Of a stretch of DNA of 49,997 bases, positions 17,632 to 26,250 are shown piece by piece (positions within the stretch are counted from its first letter, which is position 1; each line of letters starts with the position of its first letter). The stretch spans positions 1 to 49,997 of the forward strand of contig JAYTLK010000107.1 in the NCBI GenBank assembly GCA_043729515.1. The letters are read 5' to 3'. This DNA comes from JANXSS01 sp043729515 (GTDB lineage: Bacteria; Pseudomonadota; Gammaproteobacteria; Burkholderiales; Burkholderiaceae_D). The position numbers were made by a program, and so were the translations under genes. A model generated the notes under the pieces. That model did no database searches and had not been told where the DNA came from. It saw only the letters and a program-made list of their open reading frames with translations.

Positions 17632-18242
17632 GAGCTTCTCCAGACATGTGAAGGAAATCTGTTTTTATTATGCGGACCCGTTTCGACGGACGCGGCGACA
17701 AATCTGCTTGCAAGAAGTCTTGGCGATCTTACACGCAAAACAACGGCGTACTTGATGTGACGTTTTCTTGCGGCAATGAGCCAATGGACGCACGGCATGC
17801 GCGATCGGCTGTTGCAGCGCCGCCGGGATGTGGCGGTTGTTGCGCCAGGAATCGATCGCGTCAGTGGCGCGGTAATCGCCCGGCATGAACAGTGCGGCAA
17901 TGTTTTTTTGCATCGAAATAATGCGCGCCGCTGATTTTGCCGCTTTTTCATTGAAACGCCAATGTTTAGATCGTGTTTCCGGGTTCCGTACTGCTGCTCG
18001 ACCCAATTTGGTTCGGTTGCTTCGACCGATTCGGCTGCCTGATTTCATCATTGTCCCGAGCCGCCCGATTCAACCGTTTGATCGAACGGGTCGATTCAAG
18101 CATTCGATTGCACCAGTTTTCCATGGCTTGGGCCTTGCGCTTGCGCCGCACATCGCGCCGTCGCGCGTCTAACCCAGGTCCTGTTCGTGACCCTGGCCTT
18201 GATAGTAAAATGGCGCTCCCCGCTTTCGCCGAAAAACCTGCC
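17632..18242. other. 611-nt intergenic region between divergent pntAA and nudJ
   Basis: No gene is supported. Open frames on minus here (17668-18051 and 17628-17951) have Arg/Ser/His-rich translations without domain character and overlap one another. The stretch 17960-18120 is lower in GC and contains repeated short words (GATTCAA, TTCGG) and the small dyad CCGTT-N6-AACGG. It must hold the pnt and nudJ promoters; TAAAAT at 18206-18211 is a possible -10 for nudJ. Confidence 0.5.
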
Positions 18243-18719
18243 ATGTCTACCCGCTGGAAACCGTCGGTCACGGTGGCTGCCGTCATCGAACGCGCCGGCC
18301 GCTTCCTGATCATCGAAGAACACACGCCCGCCGGATTGCGGCTGAACCAGCCCGCCGGTCACCTCGATCCCGGCGAATCGCTGCTGCAGGCGGTCGTGCG
18401 CGAGACGCTGGAAGAAACCGCACATGACTTCATCCCGACCGCCCTGGTCGGCTTTTACCTGGCCCGGTTCCGCCCGGCCGGCGCGGCTGCCGATGTCACC
18501 TACTTGCGTGTGACTTTTTGCGGCGAGGCCGGCATGGATCACGGCACGGCGCTGGACGACGGCATCGTCCGCGTGCTCTGGTTGACCTACGACGAACTGG
18601 CTGCCTGCCCGGAGCGCCATCGCAGCGAACTGGTGCTGCGCTGCGTGGACGATTATCGCAGCGGCCAGCGGGCGCCGCTGTCGCTGCTGGTCACGCAAGA
18701 CACCGTGCTGGCGCACTGA
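18243..18719 (+). CDS. nudJ: Nudix hydrolase, NudJ type
   Basis: The Nudix box GHLDPGESLLQAVVRETLEE is complete (G-x5-E-x7-RE-x2-EE), giving the Mg-binding helix of a pyrophosphohydrolase. In E. coli, NudJ (YmfB) lies directly upstream of mnmA and cleaves nucleoside tri/diphosphates and the thiamin precursor HMP-PP; the same arrangement here supports the name. The ATG at 18243 (MSTRWKPSVTVAAVIE) gives 158 aa, the usual size; an ATG at 18210 in the same frame is possible but adds atypical sequence. The stop is 1 nt before mnmA, so the pair is an operon. Confidence 0.85.
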   Translation: MSTRWKPSVTVAAVIERAGRFLIIEEHTPAGLRLNQPAGHLDPGESLLQAVVRETLEETAHDFIPTALVGFYLARFRPAGAAADVTYLRVTFCGEAGMDHGTALDDGIVRVLWLTYDELAACPERHRSELVLRCVDDYRSGQRAPLSLLVTQDTVLAH

Positions 18720-18720
18720 C

Positions 18721-19989
18721 ATGGCAAGGCAGCGGGTGGTGATCGGCATGTCCGGCGGCGTCGATTCGTCGGTTGCGGCCTGGCTGCTCAAGCAACAGGG
18801 TCATGAGGTCATTGGCCTGTTCATGAAGAACTGGGAAGACGACGACGATGATGCATATTGCTCGACCCGCCAGGACTGGCTCGATGCGGTAAGCGTGGCC
18901 GACGTGCTGGGCATCGACATCGAAGCCGTCAATTTTGCCGCCGAATACAAGGACCGGGTTTTTGCCGAGTTCCTGCGCGAATACCAGGCCGGCCGCACGC
19001 CGAACCCGGATGTGCTGTGCAATGCAGAGATCAAGTTCAAGGCATTTTTGGACCACGCGCTGCGCCTGGGGGCCGACCACATCGCCACCGGCCACTATGC
19101 ACGGGTGCGGCAGGACGCGGCCAGCGGCAATTTCGACCTGTTGAAAGCCGTTGATGCCAGCAAGGACCAGAGTTATTTCCTGCATCGATTGAACCAGGCG
19201 CAGTTGTCCAGAACCCTGTTTCCGCTGGGCGAAATGCACAAGACGGAAATTCGCGACATCGCCGCCCGCCTCGGGCTGCCGAATGCGGCAAAAAAGGACT
19301 CGACCGGCATCTGCTTCATCGGCGAGCGGCCGTTTCGCGAATTCCTGAATCGCTATCTGTCCTTTCAACCCGGCCCGATGCAAACCGACGACGGCACGGT
19401 GGTCGGTGAACATGTGGGTTTAAGTTTTTATACGCTCGGTCAGCGCAAGGGCATCGGCCTGGGTGGCGTCAAGAGCCATCGCAGGCCAGATGGCGACAGC
19501 GCGCCCTGGTATGTGGCGCGCAAGGACATCGACAGCAACACCCTCTACATTGTCCAGGGCCATGATCATCCGTGGCTTCTGTCGTCGGGCCTGGGAGCGG
19601 ACCAGGCCAGCTGGATTGCCGGCGTCGCGCCGCAGTCGGGCGAGTCCGGCCGCGAGTCCGGCCCCGAGTCCGGCCGCGAGTCCGGCCGAGAAGCAGACCG
19701 GGAAACAAGCTGTGATTCAGACTATGGTTCAGGCCGTGATTCAGGCCGGGGATCAGGGTGTGAGTCAGGCCTCAAGTCATCCTGGAAACCCGGCGGCGAG
19801 CCCATCACGGCCAAGACCCGGTACCGCCAGGCCGATGTCGCCTGCATTCTGCACGATGCGCACGGCGCCGACTTCTCGCTGACCTTCCCGGTTGCGCAGT
19901 GGGCGGTCACGCCGGGGCAGTCGGCCGTGTTGTATCAGGGCGACGTATGCCTGGGCGGGGGCATCATCAGCCGCGCCGCGACTGCTTGA
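18721..19989 (+). CDS. mnmA: tRNA-specific 2-thiouridylase MnmA with a repeat-encoded insertion
   Basis: MnmA thiolates U34 of tRNA-Lys, -Glu and -Gln, with ATP and sulfur relayed by TusE. The PP-loop VIGMSGGVDSSVAAWLL is at residues 7-23, the catalytic Cys pair is in NPDVLCNAEIKF and DSTGICFIGERPF, and GHYARV is also present. Length is 422 aa, against about 365 in the family. The excess is a Ser/Gly/Arg/Glu stretch (about residues 306-357) built from 12-bp repeats and placed between SWIAGVAP and KTRYRQADVAC, at the junction into the C-terminal beta-barrel. Catalytic parts are intact, so I expect an active enzyme with a disordered loop. Its stop overlaps the TTG start proposed for the next gene. 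Confidence 0.95.
   Translation: MARQRVVIGMSGGVDSSVAAWLLKQQGHEVIGLFMKNWEDDDDDAYCSTRQDWLDAVSVADVLGIDIEAVNFAAEYKDRVFAEFLREYQAGRTPNPDVLCNAEIKFKAFLDHALRLGADHIATGHYARVRQDAASGNFDLLKAVDASKDQSYFLHRLNQAQLSRTLFPLGEMHKTEIRDIAARLGLPNAAKKDSTGICFIGERPFREFLNRYLSFQPGPMQTDDGTVVGEHVGLSFYTLGQRKGIGLGGVKSHRRPDGDSAPWYVARKDIDSNTLYIVQGHDHPWLLSSGLGADQASWIAGVAPQSGESGRESGPESGRESGREADRETSCDSDYGSGRDSGRGSGCESGLKSSWKPGGEPITAKTRYRQADVACILHDAHGADFSLTFPVAQWAVTPGQSAVLYQGDVCLGGGIISRAATA
19642..19773 (+). repeat. 12-bp tandem repeats inside mnmA
   Basis: Four near-identical units of GAGTCCGGCCGC run from 19642 to 19689. Five diverged 12-bp units related to GATTCAGGCCGG run from 19714 to 19773. All stay in frame and encode Ser-Gly-Arg-Glu-like tetrapeptides. 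Confidence 0.9.
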
Positions 19990-20789
19990 ACCCGCCCGGC
20001 GAGCGCGCCGACGGGCCGCACTGGCGCCCGCCAAGGCGCACACGGCGCCTGGTGTTGCCGATCCTGATTCTGTTGCTGCATGCCGGCTTTTTCCTGGTCT
20101 TGAAGAATGGCCTGCTGCAGAGGAACGTGCCGCAGATGTCGCCCAATATCGTGACGGCGACCATTTTTCCGCCAGACGTGACCGTCATTGCGCCGTCGCC
20201 GACCGCCTTGCCGCCCGCCATGCCTCCCCTGCCACCAGTTCAAAAGCCGCTGCCGCCGAAGCCAAAACAGCCGGGCAACCGGCCGGCCGCGCTACCACGC
20301 CCGGCGCCAATCCCGCCATCGATGCCGAAGCCGGCGCCGTCGGCGGTCGCAGCGCCATCCAGCCGCCTATCCGGTGGGCGCCCCGAGCCATTTGAAGCCT
20401 CGCCTGCGCTGACCGATCCTGCAGCACCTGCCGTCTCCGTCCGAACGTACACTCCGGCGACAGCACCTGCACCTGCACCTGCACCTGCCACCCGGCCCGC
20501 CGGACCGAAAACCATCACTTCCGGTGTGCGCTATCTGGAGGCGCCGCAGCCTGAGTATCCGGCGCAATCAAAGCGGTCGGGCGAGCAAGGACGCGTGGTG
20601 TTACGGGTGAGGATCGATGAAAACGGTCGCTCCGGGCGAATCGCCATCGAAGTGTCGTCCGGTTTTGTGCATCTGGACGATGCGGCCATCGACGCCGTGC
20701 GCCATGCACTGTTTCAACCACATGCGGAAGATGGCAGGCAGATCGCTGTCGATGTGATCGTGCCGATCACATTCAGGCTTGACCGCTGA
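19986..20789 (+). CDS. TonB-like periplasm-spanning protein
   Basis: TonB-type proteins link the inner-membrane proton force to outer-membrane receptors. This protein has a basic N-terminus, one membrane helix (LVLPILILLLHAGFFLVL), a long Pro/Ala/Lys-rich rod (PPLPPVQKPLPPKPKQP and others), and a C-terminal TonB domain (YPAQSKRSGEQGRVVLRV, DAAIDAVRHALFQPH). The proposed start is TTG at 19986, overlapping the mnmA TGA by 4 nt and giving 267 aa; no ATG suits the family, and upstream residues would sit inside mnmA. No exbB or exbD is adjacent, so partners must be encoded elsewhere. A run of four 6-bp repeats (20463-20486) encodes Ala-Pro pairs in the rod. Confidence 0.8.
   Translation: MNPPGERADGPHWRPPRRTRRLVLPILILLLHAGFFLVLKNGLLQRNVPQMSPNIVTATIFPPDVTVIAPSPTALPPAMPPLPPVQKPLPPKPKQPGNRPAALPRPAPIPPSMPKPAPSAVAAPSSRLSGGRPEPFEASPALTDPAAPAVSVRTYTPATAPAPAPAPATRPAGPKTITSGVRYLEAPQPEYPAQSKRSGEQGRVVLRVRIDENGRSGRIAIEVSSGFVHLDDAAIDAVRHALFQPHAEDGRQIAVDVIVPITFRLDR
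20463..20486 (+). repeat. Four tandem GCACCT units in the tonB-like gene
   Basis: Four exact 6-bp copies encode alternating Ala-Pro in the rod. The hexamer is the same, in rotated phase, as in the pdxA repeat. Confidence 0.85.
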
Positions 20790-20820
20790 TGACCCGGGGG
20801 AAATGGTGTCGATGGCGGGA

Positions 20821-20853
20821 CTTCCGGACCGCCGGCTGGGGGCGGACCGGAAG
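20821..20853. terminator. GC-rich hairpin after the tonB-like gene
   Basis: CTTCCGGACCGCC (20821-20833) pairs with GGCGGACCGGAAG (20841-20853), with one mismatch and a 7-nt loop. There is no T-tract, so rho-independent action is uncertain; it could also protect a 3' end. Confidence 0.45.
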
Positions 20854-20885
20854 CTAATTGACGGCTGATAAATGACTGATAAACA

Positions 20886-20905
20886 GCTGACAGCCGGCTG
20901 TCAGC
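20886..20905. repeat. Perfect 20-bp palindrome between the convergent tonB-like and gst genes
   Basis: GCTGACAG-CCGG-CTGTCAGC is perfectly self-complementary. It ends 7 nt from the gst stop. It has no T-tract on either side, so it may be a protein-binding site or an mRNA-stabilising hairpin. Confidence 0.6.
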
Positions 20906-20912
20906 CACTGGC

Positions 20913-21521
20913 TCAGCTCGGCGCCGTTTCCTTGAACGACGGCCGCTCGGCCAGTTTGTCGACCAGCTTCGCCAGGTTCGGATAATCACCGCGCCAGTCG
21001 ATTTCCGGGAACCGGAAAGCCAGCCAGTCAAGCGTGCAGGCCACCGCCACATCCGACAGCGTGTAGTGATTGCCGGCGCAATACGGCGTCTCGCCCAGCC
21101 CGGTCGACATGGCTTTGAGGCCCGCATGCACCTTGTTCATCTGGCGCTCGATCCAGGCCGCGCTTTGCTGTCCCTCGGGTCGCATGGTTTTTTCCAGGCG
21201 TACCAGAATGCCGGCATCGGCCACGCCATCGGCCAGCGCTTCCCAGCACTTGACTTCGGCACGTTCGCGGCTTAGCTGCGGAATCAACTTGCAGACCGGG
21301 GTCAGGGTGTCGAGATATTCGGCGATGACGCGGGAATCGAACATCGCGCCGCCGTCTTCCATGATCAGGCACGGCACCTTGCCCAGCGGGTTGGATGCCA
21401 GGATGGTCGTATCGGGAGCCCAGACATTGTCGATCACGAAGTCGTAGTCGAGCTTTTTTTCCGCCATCACGATACGCACTTTTCGCACGTAGGGACTGGC
21501 AAGGGAACCGATGAGTTTCAT
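20913..21521 (-). CDS. Glutathione S-transferase family protein (YibF-like)
   Basis: The thioredoxin-fold N-domain opens MKLIGSLASPYVRKVRIVMAE, with a likely active-site Ser/Thr-type SPYVRK. The cis-Pro motif is NPLGKVPCL, and the glutathione-binding pair is in MFDSRVIAEYLD. The helical C-domain has the N-capping motif GNHYTLSDVAVACTL. It is 202 aa, normal for the class. The substrate is unknown. On minus, TATACT at 21554-21549 is a possible -10. The gene stands alone, convergent with the tonB-like gene and divergent from purB. Confidence 0.88.
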   Translation of the reverse strand: MKLIGSLASPYVRKVRIVMAEKKLDYDFVIDNVWAPDTTILASNPLGKVPCLIMEDGGAMFDSRVIAEYLDTLTPVCKLIPQLSRERAEVKCWEALADGVADAGILVRLEKTMRPEGQQSAAWIERQMNKVHAGLKAMSTGLGETPYCAGNHYTLSDVAVACTLDWLAFRFPEIDWRGDYPNLAKLVDKLAERPSFKETAPS

Positions 21522-21734
21522 GGAGGCTTAAAGAGGAAAGGTGTGGCGAGTATAGCATCGGCGGCAGCGGATTTTAAGCGCCATGCAGGCCCGGCGAGGG
21601 CTGCCGACAACACCTGCGACAGGCGCCGGGACCGCTTTTGCAGAAGGGCCGGATGGTAGAATGCTGCCTTGCCGCAGGGCTGCCGACCCGACTGCCGCAT
21701 TGCCGCCGAATTCCCCTTCCACTTGCATCCGATC

Positions 21735-23102
21735 ATGTCCATCACCACACTCTCCGCCCTGTCCCCGCTCGATGGCCGCTACGCCGGCAAGACCGATGCA
21801 CTGCGTCCGATTCTCTCCGAAGCCGGCTTCATGCATCACCGGGTGCAGGTCGAGATCGCCTGGCTGCAGGCATTGGCCGCCGCGGGCCTGGAAGGCATTC
21901 CGGCCTTTTCTGCGCCGGCGGCCGCCCGCCTGGACCGGATCGCAGCCGACTTCACCGAGGCCGACGCCACGCGCATCAAGGCCATCGAAGCGGTCACCAA
22001 TCATGATGTCAAGGCGGTCGAATACTGGTTGAAGGAACAGGTCAAGGACATGCCGGAGTTGCTCGCGGCCTCCGAATTCATCCATTTCGCCTGCACCTCG
22101 GAAGACATCAACAATACCGCCCACGGCATGATGATCAAGCGCGCCCGGGACACGGTGTTGCTGCCGGCGCTGCAGAAAGTGATCGACCGCCTGACCGCAC
22201 TGGCCCAGGCCAACGCCGCCCAGCCGATGATGTCGCGCACCCACGGCCAGCCGGCCAGCCCGACCACGCTCGGCAAGGAACTGGCCAATGTGGTGGCACG
22301 CTTGCGGCGGGCTGCAAGCCGTATCGGCGCCGTCGAACTGCTGGGCAAGATGAACGGCGCGGTTGGCAATTACAACGCGCATCTGTCAGCCTATCCACAG
22401 CATGACTGGCCGGCCTTCTCGAAGCAAGTCATCGAGGAGCGGCTTGGCCTGACCTTCAATCCTTACACCATCCAGATCGAGCCGCACGATTACATGGCCG
22501 AACTGTTCGATGCCTTCTCCCGCGTCAACACGATCCTGATCGACCTGAACCGCGACGTCTGGGGCTATATCTCGCTCGGCTATTTCAAGCAATCGACAAA
22601 AGCCGGCGAGATCGGCTCCTCCACCATGCCGCACAAGGTCAACCCGATCGACTTTGAAAATGCCGAAGGCAACCTCGGCATGGCCAATGCGGTCCTGCGC
22701 CACATGGCCGACAAGTTGCCGATCTCGCGCATGCAGCGCGACCTGACGGACTCCACCGTGCTGCGCAACATCGGCGTCGGTCTGGGTTATGCGCTGCTGG
22801 CCTATGACAGCTGCCTGCGCGGCCTGAACAAGCTCGAAGTCAATCCGGCCCGCATGGCCGAAGATCTCGACCAGAGCTGGGAAGTGCTGGCAGAGCCGGT
22901 GCAGACGGTGATGCGCCGCTATGGCATCGAGAATCCCTACGAGCAGTTGAAGGAGCTGACGCGCGGCAAGGGCATCACGCGGGAGGCGCTGCAGGCGTTC
23001 ATCGGCACGCTGGCAATTCCACAGGCGGCGCGTGAGCAGTTGCTGGCGATGACGCCGGCAAGTTACATCGGCATTGCGGCCGATCTGGCACGCGCGATCT
23101 AG
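21735..23102 (+). CDS. purB: Adenylosuccinate lyase PurB
   Basis: PurB removes fumarate from SAICAR and from adenylosuccinate in purine synthesis. The start MSITTLSALSPLDGRYAGKT is typical of the E. coli-type enzyme. Active-site motifs include the His-containing TSEDINNTAHG, MMSRTHGQPASPT, and the flexible signature loop SSTMPHKVNPIDFENAEG (near residue 296). The ATG at 21735 gives 455 aa, the standard length; the frame is open for another 22 codons upstream, but the sequence there is not conserved in character. It stands alone in its transcription unit. Confidence 0.97.
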   Translation: MSITTLSALSPLDGRYAGKTDALRPILSEAGFMHHRVQVEIAWLQALAAAGLEGIPAFSAPAAARLDRIAADFTEADATRIKAIEAVTNHDVKAVEYWLKEQVKDMPELLAASEFIHFACTSEDINNTAHGMMIKRARDTVLLPALQKVIDRLTALAQANAAQPMMSRTHGQPASPTTLGKELANVVARLRRAASRIGAVELLGKMNGAVGNYNAHLSAYPQHDWPAFSKQVIEERLGLTFNPYTIQIEPHDYMAELFDAFSRVNTILIDLNRDVWGYISLGYFKQSTKAGEIGSSTMPHKVNPIDFENAEGNLGMANAVLRHMADKLPISRMQRDLTDSTVLRNIGVGLGYALLAYDSCLRGLNKLEVNPARMAEDLDQSWEVLAEPVQTVMRRYGIENPYEQLKELTRGKGITREALQAFIGTLAIPQAAREQLLAMTPASYIGIAADLARAI

Positions 23103-23232
23103 AGGCAGCAACCGACTGCCATGCGCCGGTCTGAACATCCATCTCAGCGTCAGCTGGCCAAAATTGCACGCCCCAGCAACATTCCAGGAAGTGCGGTACC
23201 TTCCCGTCTGATCGAACCAATCCGCGCATCCG

Positions 23233-23781
23233 ATGTTTCGTGAACCACAACGGTATTCCGGCGTCGCCATCCTGCTGCACTGGGCGATGGCGCTGCTGAT
23301 CATCGCCGGCTTCGCGCTGGGCGTGACGATGGTCGACATTCCCGGCCTGACGCCGACCAAGTTGCGCTATTTCTCATGGCACAAATGGATCGGCATCACG
23401 GTGCTCGGCCTGGCCTGCATCCGCCTCATCTGGCGCCTGGCGCATCCGGCGCCAGCCTATCCGGCCAGCATGGCGGGTTGGCAGCATCGGGCGGCGAATG
23501 GGGTGCACCTTCTGCTGTATGTGCTGATCTTCGCAGTGCCGGTATCGGGCTATTTCTACAGCCTGGCGGCGGGCGTGCCGGTGGTGTATCTGGGCGTACT
23601 GCCGTTGCCGGTATTGATCGATCCGAGTCCGGAATGGAAGCCGATTTTGAAGCAGGTCCATTACTGGCTTGACATGACGCTGCTGGCCGGCTTCTGCCTC
23701 CATGTGGCCGGGGTGCTGAAGCATCAATTGATCGACCGCGACGGTGTATTAGGCCGCATGCTGCCAGGCGTCGGGCGCTGA
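23233..23781 (+). CDS. Cytochrome b561 family protein
   Basis: This is a four-helix inner-membrane diheme b protein thought to move electrons from ubiquinol to superoxide or periplasmic partners. His residues lie in the expected helices: VAILLHWAMALLI, FSWHKWIGITVLG, GVHLLLYVLI and LAGFCLHVAGVLKHQL. The end motif DRDGVLGRMLPG is typical of the YodB/YceJ group. It is 182 aa. Two yceI genes follow on the same strand, matching the E. coli yceJ-yceI arrangement, so it is probably co-expressed with them. Confidence 0.92.
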   Translation: MFREPQRYSGVAILLHWAMALLIIAGFALGVTMVDIPGLTPTKLRYFSWHKWIGITVLGLACIRLIWRLAHPAPAYPASMAGWQHRAANGVHLLLYVLIFAVPVSGYFYSLAAGVPVVYLGVLPLPVLIDPSPEWKPILKQVHYWLDMTLLAGFCLHVAGVLKHQLIDRDGVLGRMLPGVGR

Positions 23782-23913
23782 CCGTGTCGGAAGCCGCGAC
23801 ACGTCATCGGCAGTGCAGATCACGAACCACCGTTGCATGGGTACGCATCGCGACACACTGACGACCGAGCCGATTTTCCATTTTCGATTACCGCTACCTC
23901 TTCCGAGAACGAC

Positions 23914-24513
23914 ATGACACCTGCGGCACTAAACTTCATTTCTACAAATACGCCCCATCGCAAGACGGCCGCGATCGGCGTCGCCCTGGTCAGCGTCGCC
24001 ATGCTGCTTCCGGGCCTGGCCGACGCCGTCCTGAAAACCGATCCGGCACAAAGCGCGGTCGGCGCAGTCTTCAAGCAACTGAACGTGCCGGTCGAGGCAA
24101 AATTCAAGAAATTCACGGCAACGATCGATTACGATCCGGCCCACCCGGCAGCCGCCAAGGCCAGCGTCGACATCGACATCACCAGCTTCGACCTGGGCGA
24201 CCCGGACTACAACAAGGAAGTCCTGAAAAAGGAATGGTTCAACGCCGCCCAGTTTCCGAAGGCCGGTTTCGTGTCGACTGCGATCGTGCCGGGTGCTGCC
24301 GGCAAGTTCACCGTCACCGGCAAGCTGACCATCAAGGGTCGCACGGCCGACGTCAGCTTCCCGCTGACCATGAAGACCGAAGGCAACCGCCAGGTCTTCG
24401 ATGGCAGCGTACCGATCAAACGCCTGACCTATGCCATCGGCGAGGGCGAATGGAAGGACACCAGCGTGGTGGCCGATGAAGTCGTCATCAAGTTTCACGT
24501 CGTCGCTTCCTGA
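23914..24513 (+). CDS. Periplasmic YceI family protein (first copy)
   Basis: YceI proteins are secreted lipocalin-like beta-barrels that bind isoprenoid ligands; their role is unclear. The ATG at 23914 gives 199 aa with a signal peptide (HRKTAAIGVALVSVAMLLPGLADA). The YceI pattern is clear: DPAQSAVGAVFKQL, ASVDIDITSFDLGDPDYN, LKKEWFNAAQFPKAGFVS and GKLTIKGRTADVSFPL. It lies 132 nt after the cytochrome b561 gene and 42 nt before a second copy. Similarity between the two copies is modest, so they are old paralogues rather than a recent duplication. Confidence 0.92.
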   Translation: MTPAALNFISTNTPHRKTAAIGVALVSVAMLLPGLADAVLKTDPAQSAVGAVFKQLNVPVEAKFKKFTATIDYDPAHPAAAKASVDIDITSFDLGDPDYNKEVLKKEWFNAAQFPKAGFVSTAIVPGAAGKFTVTGKLTIKGRTADVSFPLTMKTEGNRQVFDGSVPIKRLTYAIGEGEWKDTSVVADEVVIKFHVVAS

Positions 24514-24555
24514 TCCAGGAAGCAGCAGCATCATCATTCAATCAAAGGAACATCC

Positions 24556-25119
24556 ATGAAATTGTCTCGCCTTCTGCTTGCCATGCTTGCCACCGTCTCG
24601 GGCCTGGCATTTGCAGACACCTACACCATCGACCCGGGCCACACCTATCCGAGCTTCGAGGCTGACCACATGGGCGTGTCCTTCTGGCGCGGCAAGTTCA
24701 ACAAGACTTCGGGCACCGTCACGCTCGACCGGGCTGCCAAGACCGGCTCACTCGACATCGCCATCGATGCCGCCTCGATCGACTTCGGCCATGCCAAGAT
24801 GAACGAACACGCCAAGGGCCCGGACATGTTCAATGTCGAGAAATTCCCGGCCATTACCTACAAGGCGAAGAGCTTCAAGTTCGATGGCGACAAGCCGATC
24901 GAAGTCGACGGCGAATTGACGCTGCTGGGCGTGACCAAACCGGTGCCGTTGAAGATCGACCGCTTCAACTGCATCATGCATCCGATGTTGAAGCGGGAAG
25001 TCTGCGGTGGCAATGCGACGGCGGAATTCAAGCGCACGGATTTTGGCCTGTCGTATGGCACGCCGCGGTTCGCATCGGAAGTGAAGTTGCAGATTCAGGT
25101 CGAAGCGGTCAAGAACTGA
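24556..25119 (+). CDS. Periplasmic YceI family protein (second copy)
   Basis: It is 187 aa with a short signal peptide (MKLSRLLLAMLATVSGLAFA). The YceI barrel starts DTYTIDPGHTYPSFEADHMG and contains GKFNKTSGTVTLDRAAK, DFGHAKMNEHAKGPDMFN and the Cys pair in FNCIMHPMLKREVCGG, which E. coli YceI lacks as far as I recall. A ribosome site AAAGGAA precedes the ATG. It is the last gene of the b561-yceI-yceI group, ending before two hairpins. Confidence 0.93.
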   Translation: MKLSRLLLAMLATVSGLAFADTYTIDPGHTYPSFEADHMGVSFWRGKFNKTSGTVTLDRAAKTGSLDIAIDAASIDFGHAKMNEHAKGPDMFNVEKFPAITYKAKSFKFDGDKPIEVDGELTLLGVTKPVPLKIDRFNCIMHPMLKREVCGGNATAEFKRTDFGLSYGTPRFASEVKLQIQVEAVKN

Positions 25120-25138
25120 TCGAACACATGTACGTCAC

Positions 25139-25199
25139 CGGCCCGCCATCGGGCCGTCATGTAAAAAAGGCAGCCATGCAAACGCAGGCTGCCTTTTTT
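25139..25199. terminator. Bidirectional terminator between yceI and secF
   Basis: A strong stem pairs AAAAAAGGCAGCC (25163-25175) with GGCTGCCTTTTTT (25187-25199), serving both convergent units. A smaller hairpin CGGCCC-N6-GGGCCG (25139-25156) lies just before it. Confidence 0.93.
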
Positions 25200-25213
25200 A
25201 TTGCGTGGTCGGA

Positions 25214-26158
25214 TCAGACCACCGCGCCGTCCGTCTCGTCCTTGTCCTTGATCGGCTTGATCAGGTCTTCCCGCTTGGCGCCCAGCCACATCGCCACGGC
25301 CGCCGCCACGAACACCGAGGAATAGATACCGAACAGGATGCCGATGGTCAGCGCAATCGCGAAGTAGTGCAGCGTCTCACCACCCAGCAGCAGCATCGAC
25401 AGCACCATCATCTGCGTCGAGCCGTGGGTGATGATGGTGCGGGAAATGGTGCTGGTGATGGCATGGTTCATGACCTCTGGCGTGCCGAGCTTGCCGTAAC
25501 GCCGATCGCGGAAGGTTTCCCGCACACGGTCGAACACCACCACCGATTCATTGACCGAGTAGCCCAGCACCGCCAGCACTGCCGCCAGCACCGTGAGGGA
25601 AAATTCCCACTGGAAGAAGGCGAAGAAGCCGAGGATGATGATTACATCGTGCAGGTTGGCGATGATCGCGGACACCGCGAATTTCCATTCGAAGCGGAAC
25701 GCCAGGTAGATCACGATGCCGACCACCACCATCAACAGCGCATACAGGCCGTCGCGCGCCAGCTCGTCGCCGACCTGGGCGCCGACGATCTCGACCCGGC
25801 GCAGGTCCGCCGTCGGCTCGACCTTTTTCAGGGCGCCGATGACGGTGTCGCTGATCTGCGCCGTGCTGGCATCCTTGCGCACCGGCAGGCGGATGATCAC
25901 GTCCTGCGCATTGCCGAAGCTGGTCACCTGCGGCTCCGTGAAGCCGATGCCCTCGACCGTCTTGCGAATCTCCTCGAGGTTGGCGCCTTTCGGATAGGCG
26001 ACTTCCATGACGGTGCCGCCAGTGAATTCGATCGACAGGTTCAGGCCCCGGTGCAGCAGGAAGAACACGGCCGCCACAAATGTGATTGCCGAAATCACGT
26101 TGAAGATCAGGGCATGCCGCATGAACGGAATGTCTTTTTTGATGCGGAAAAATTCCAT
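25214..26158 (-). CDS. secF: Protein-export membrane protein SecF
   Basis: SecF with SecD and YajC uses the proton force to complete Sec translocation at the periplasmic face. Six membrane helices are visible; the first, ALIFNVISAITFVAAVFFLL, precedes the periplasmic loop starting LNLSIEFTGGTVMEV. The RND-type region has LGYSVNESVVVFDRVRE, and the last helices contain the GILFGIYSSVFVA motif. At 314 aa it is normal. It follows secD by 92 nt and ends at the terminator at 25163-25199. Confidence 0.97.
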   Translation of the reverse strand: MEFFRIKKDIPFMRHALIFNVISAITFVAAVFFLLHRGLNLSIEFTGGTVMEVAYPKGANLEEIRKTVEGIGFTEPQVTSFGNAQDVIIRLPVRKDASTAQISDTVIGALKKVEPTADLRRVEIVGAQVGDELARDGLYALLMVVVGIVIYLAFRFEWKFAVSAIIANLHDVIIILGFFAFFQWEFSLTVLAAVLAVLGYSVNESVVVFDRVRETFRDRRYGKLGTPEVMNHAITSTISRTIITHGSTQMMVLSMLLLGGETLHYFAIALTIGILFGIYSSVFVAAAVAMWLGAKREDLIKPIKDKDETDGAVV

Positions 26159-26250
26159 CGCTTTCCTTTCGCACCGGCGTGCTGTTCAGCTGCGCCGGCA
26201 TGGCCTCTGTTCGGATCGGAGGACGGTGTCGAACCGTCCACCGAATTTGC

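Noticed and set aside
17628..18051. Two overlapping minus-strand open frames in the pntAA-nudJ gap
   Set aside because: They overlap each other, lack ribosome sites, and translate to Arg/Ser-rich sequence without domains.
19642..19773. Possible CRISPR array
   Set aside because: Units are 12 bp, contiguous and in frame within mnmA. There are no spacers and no cas genes.
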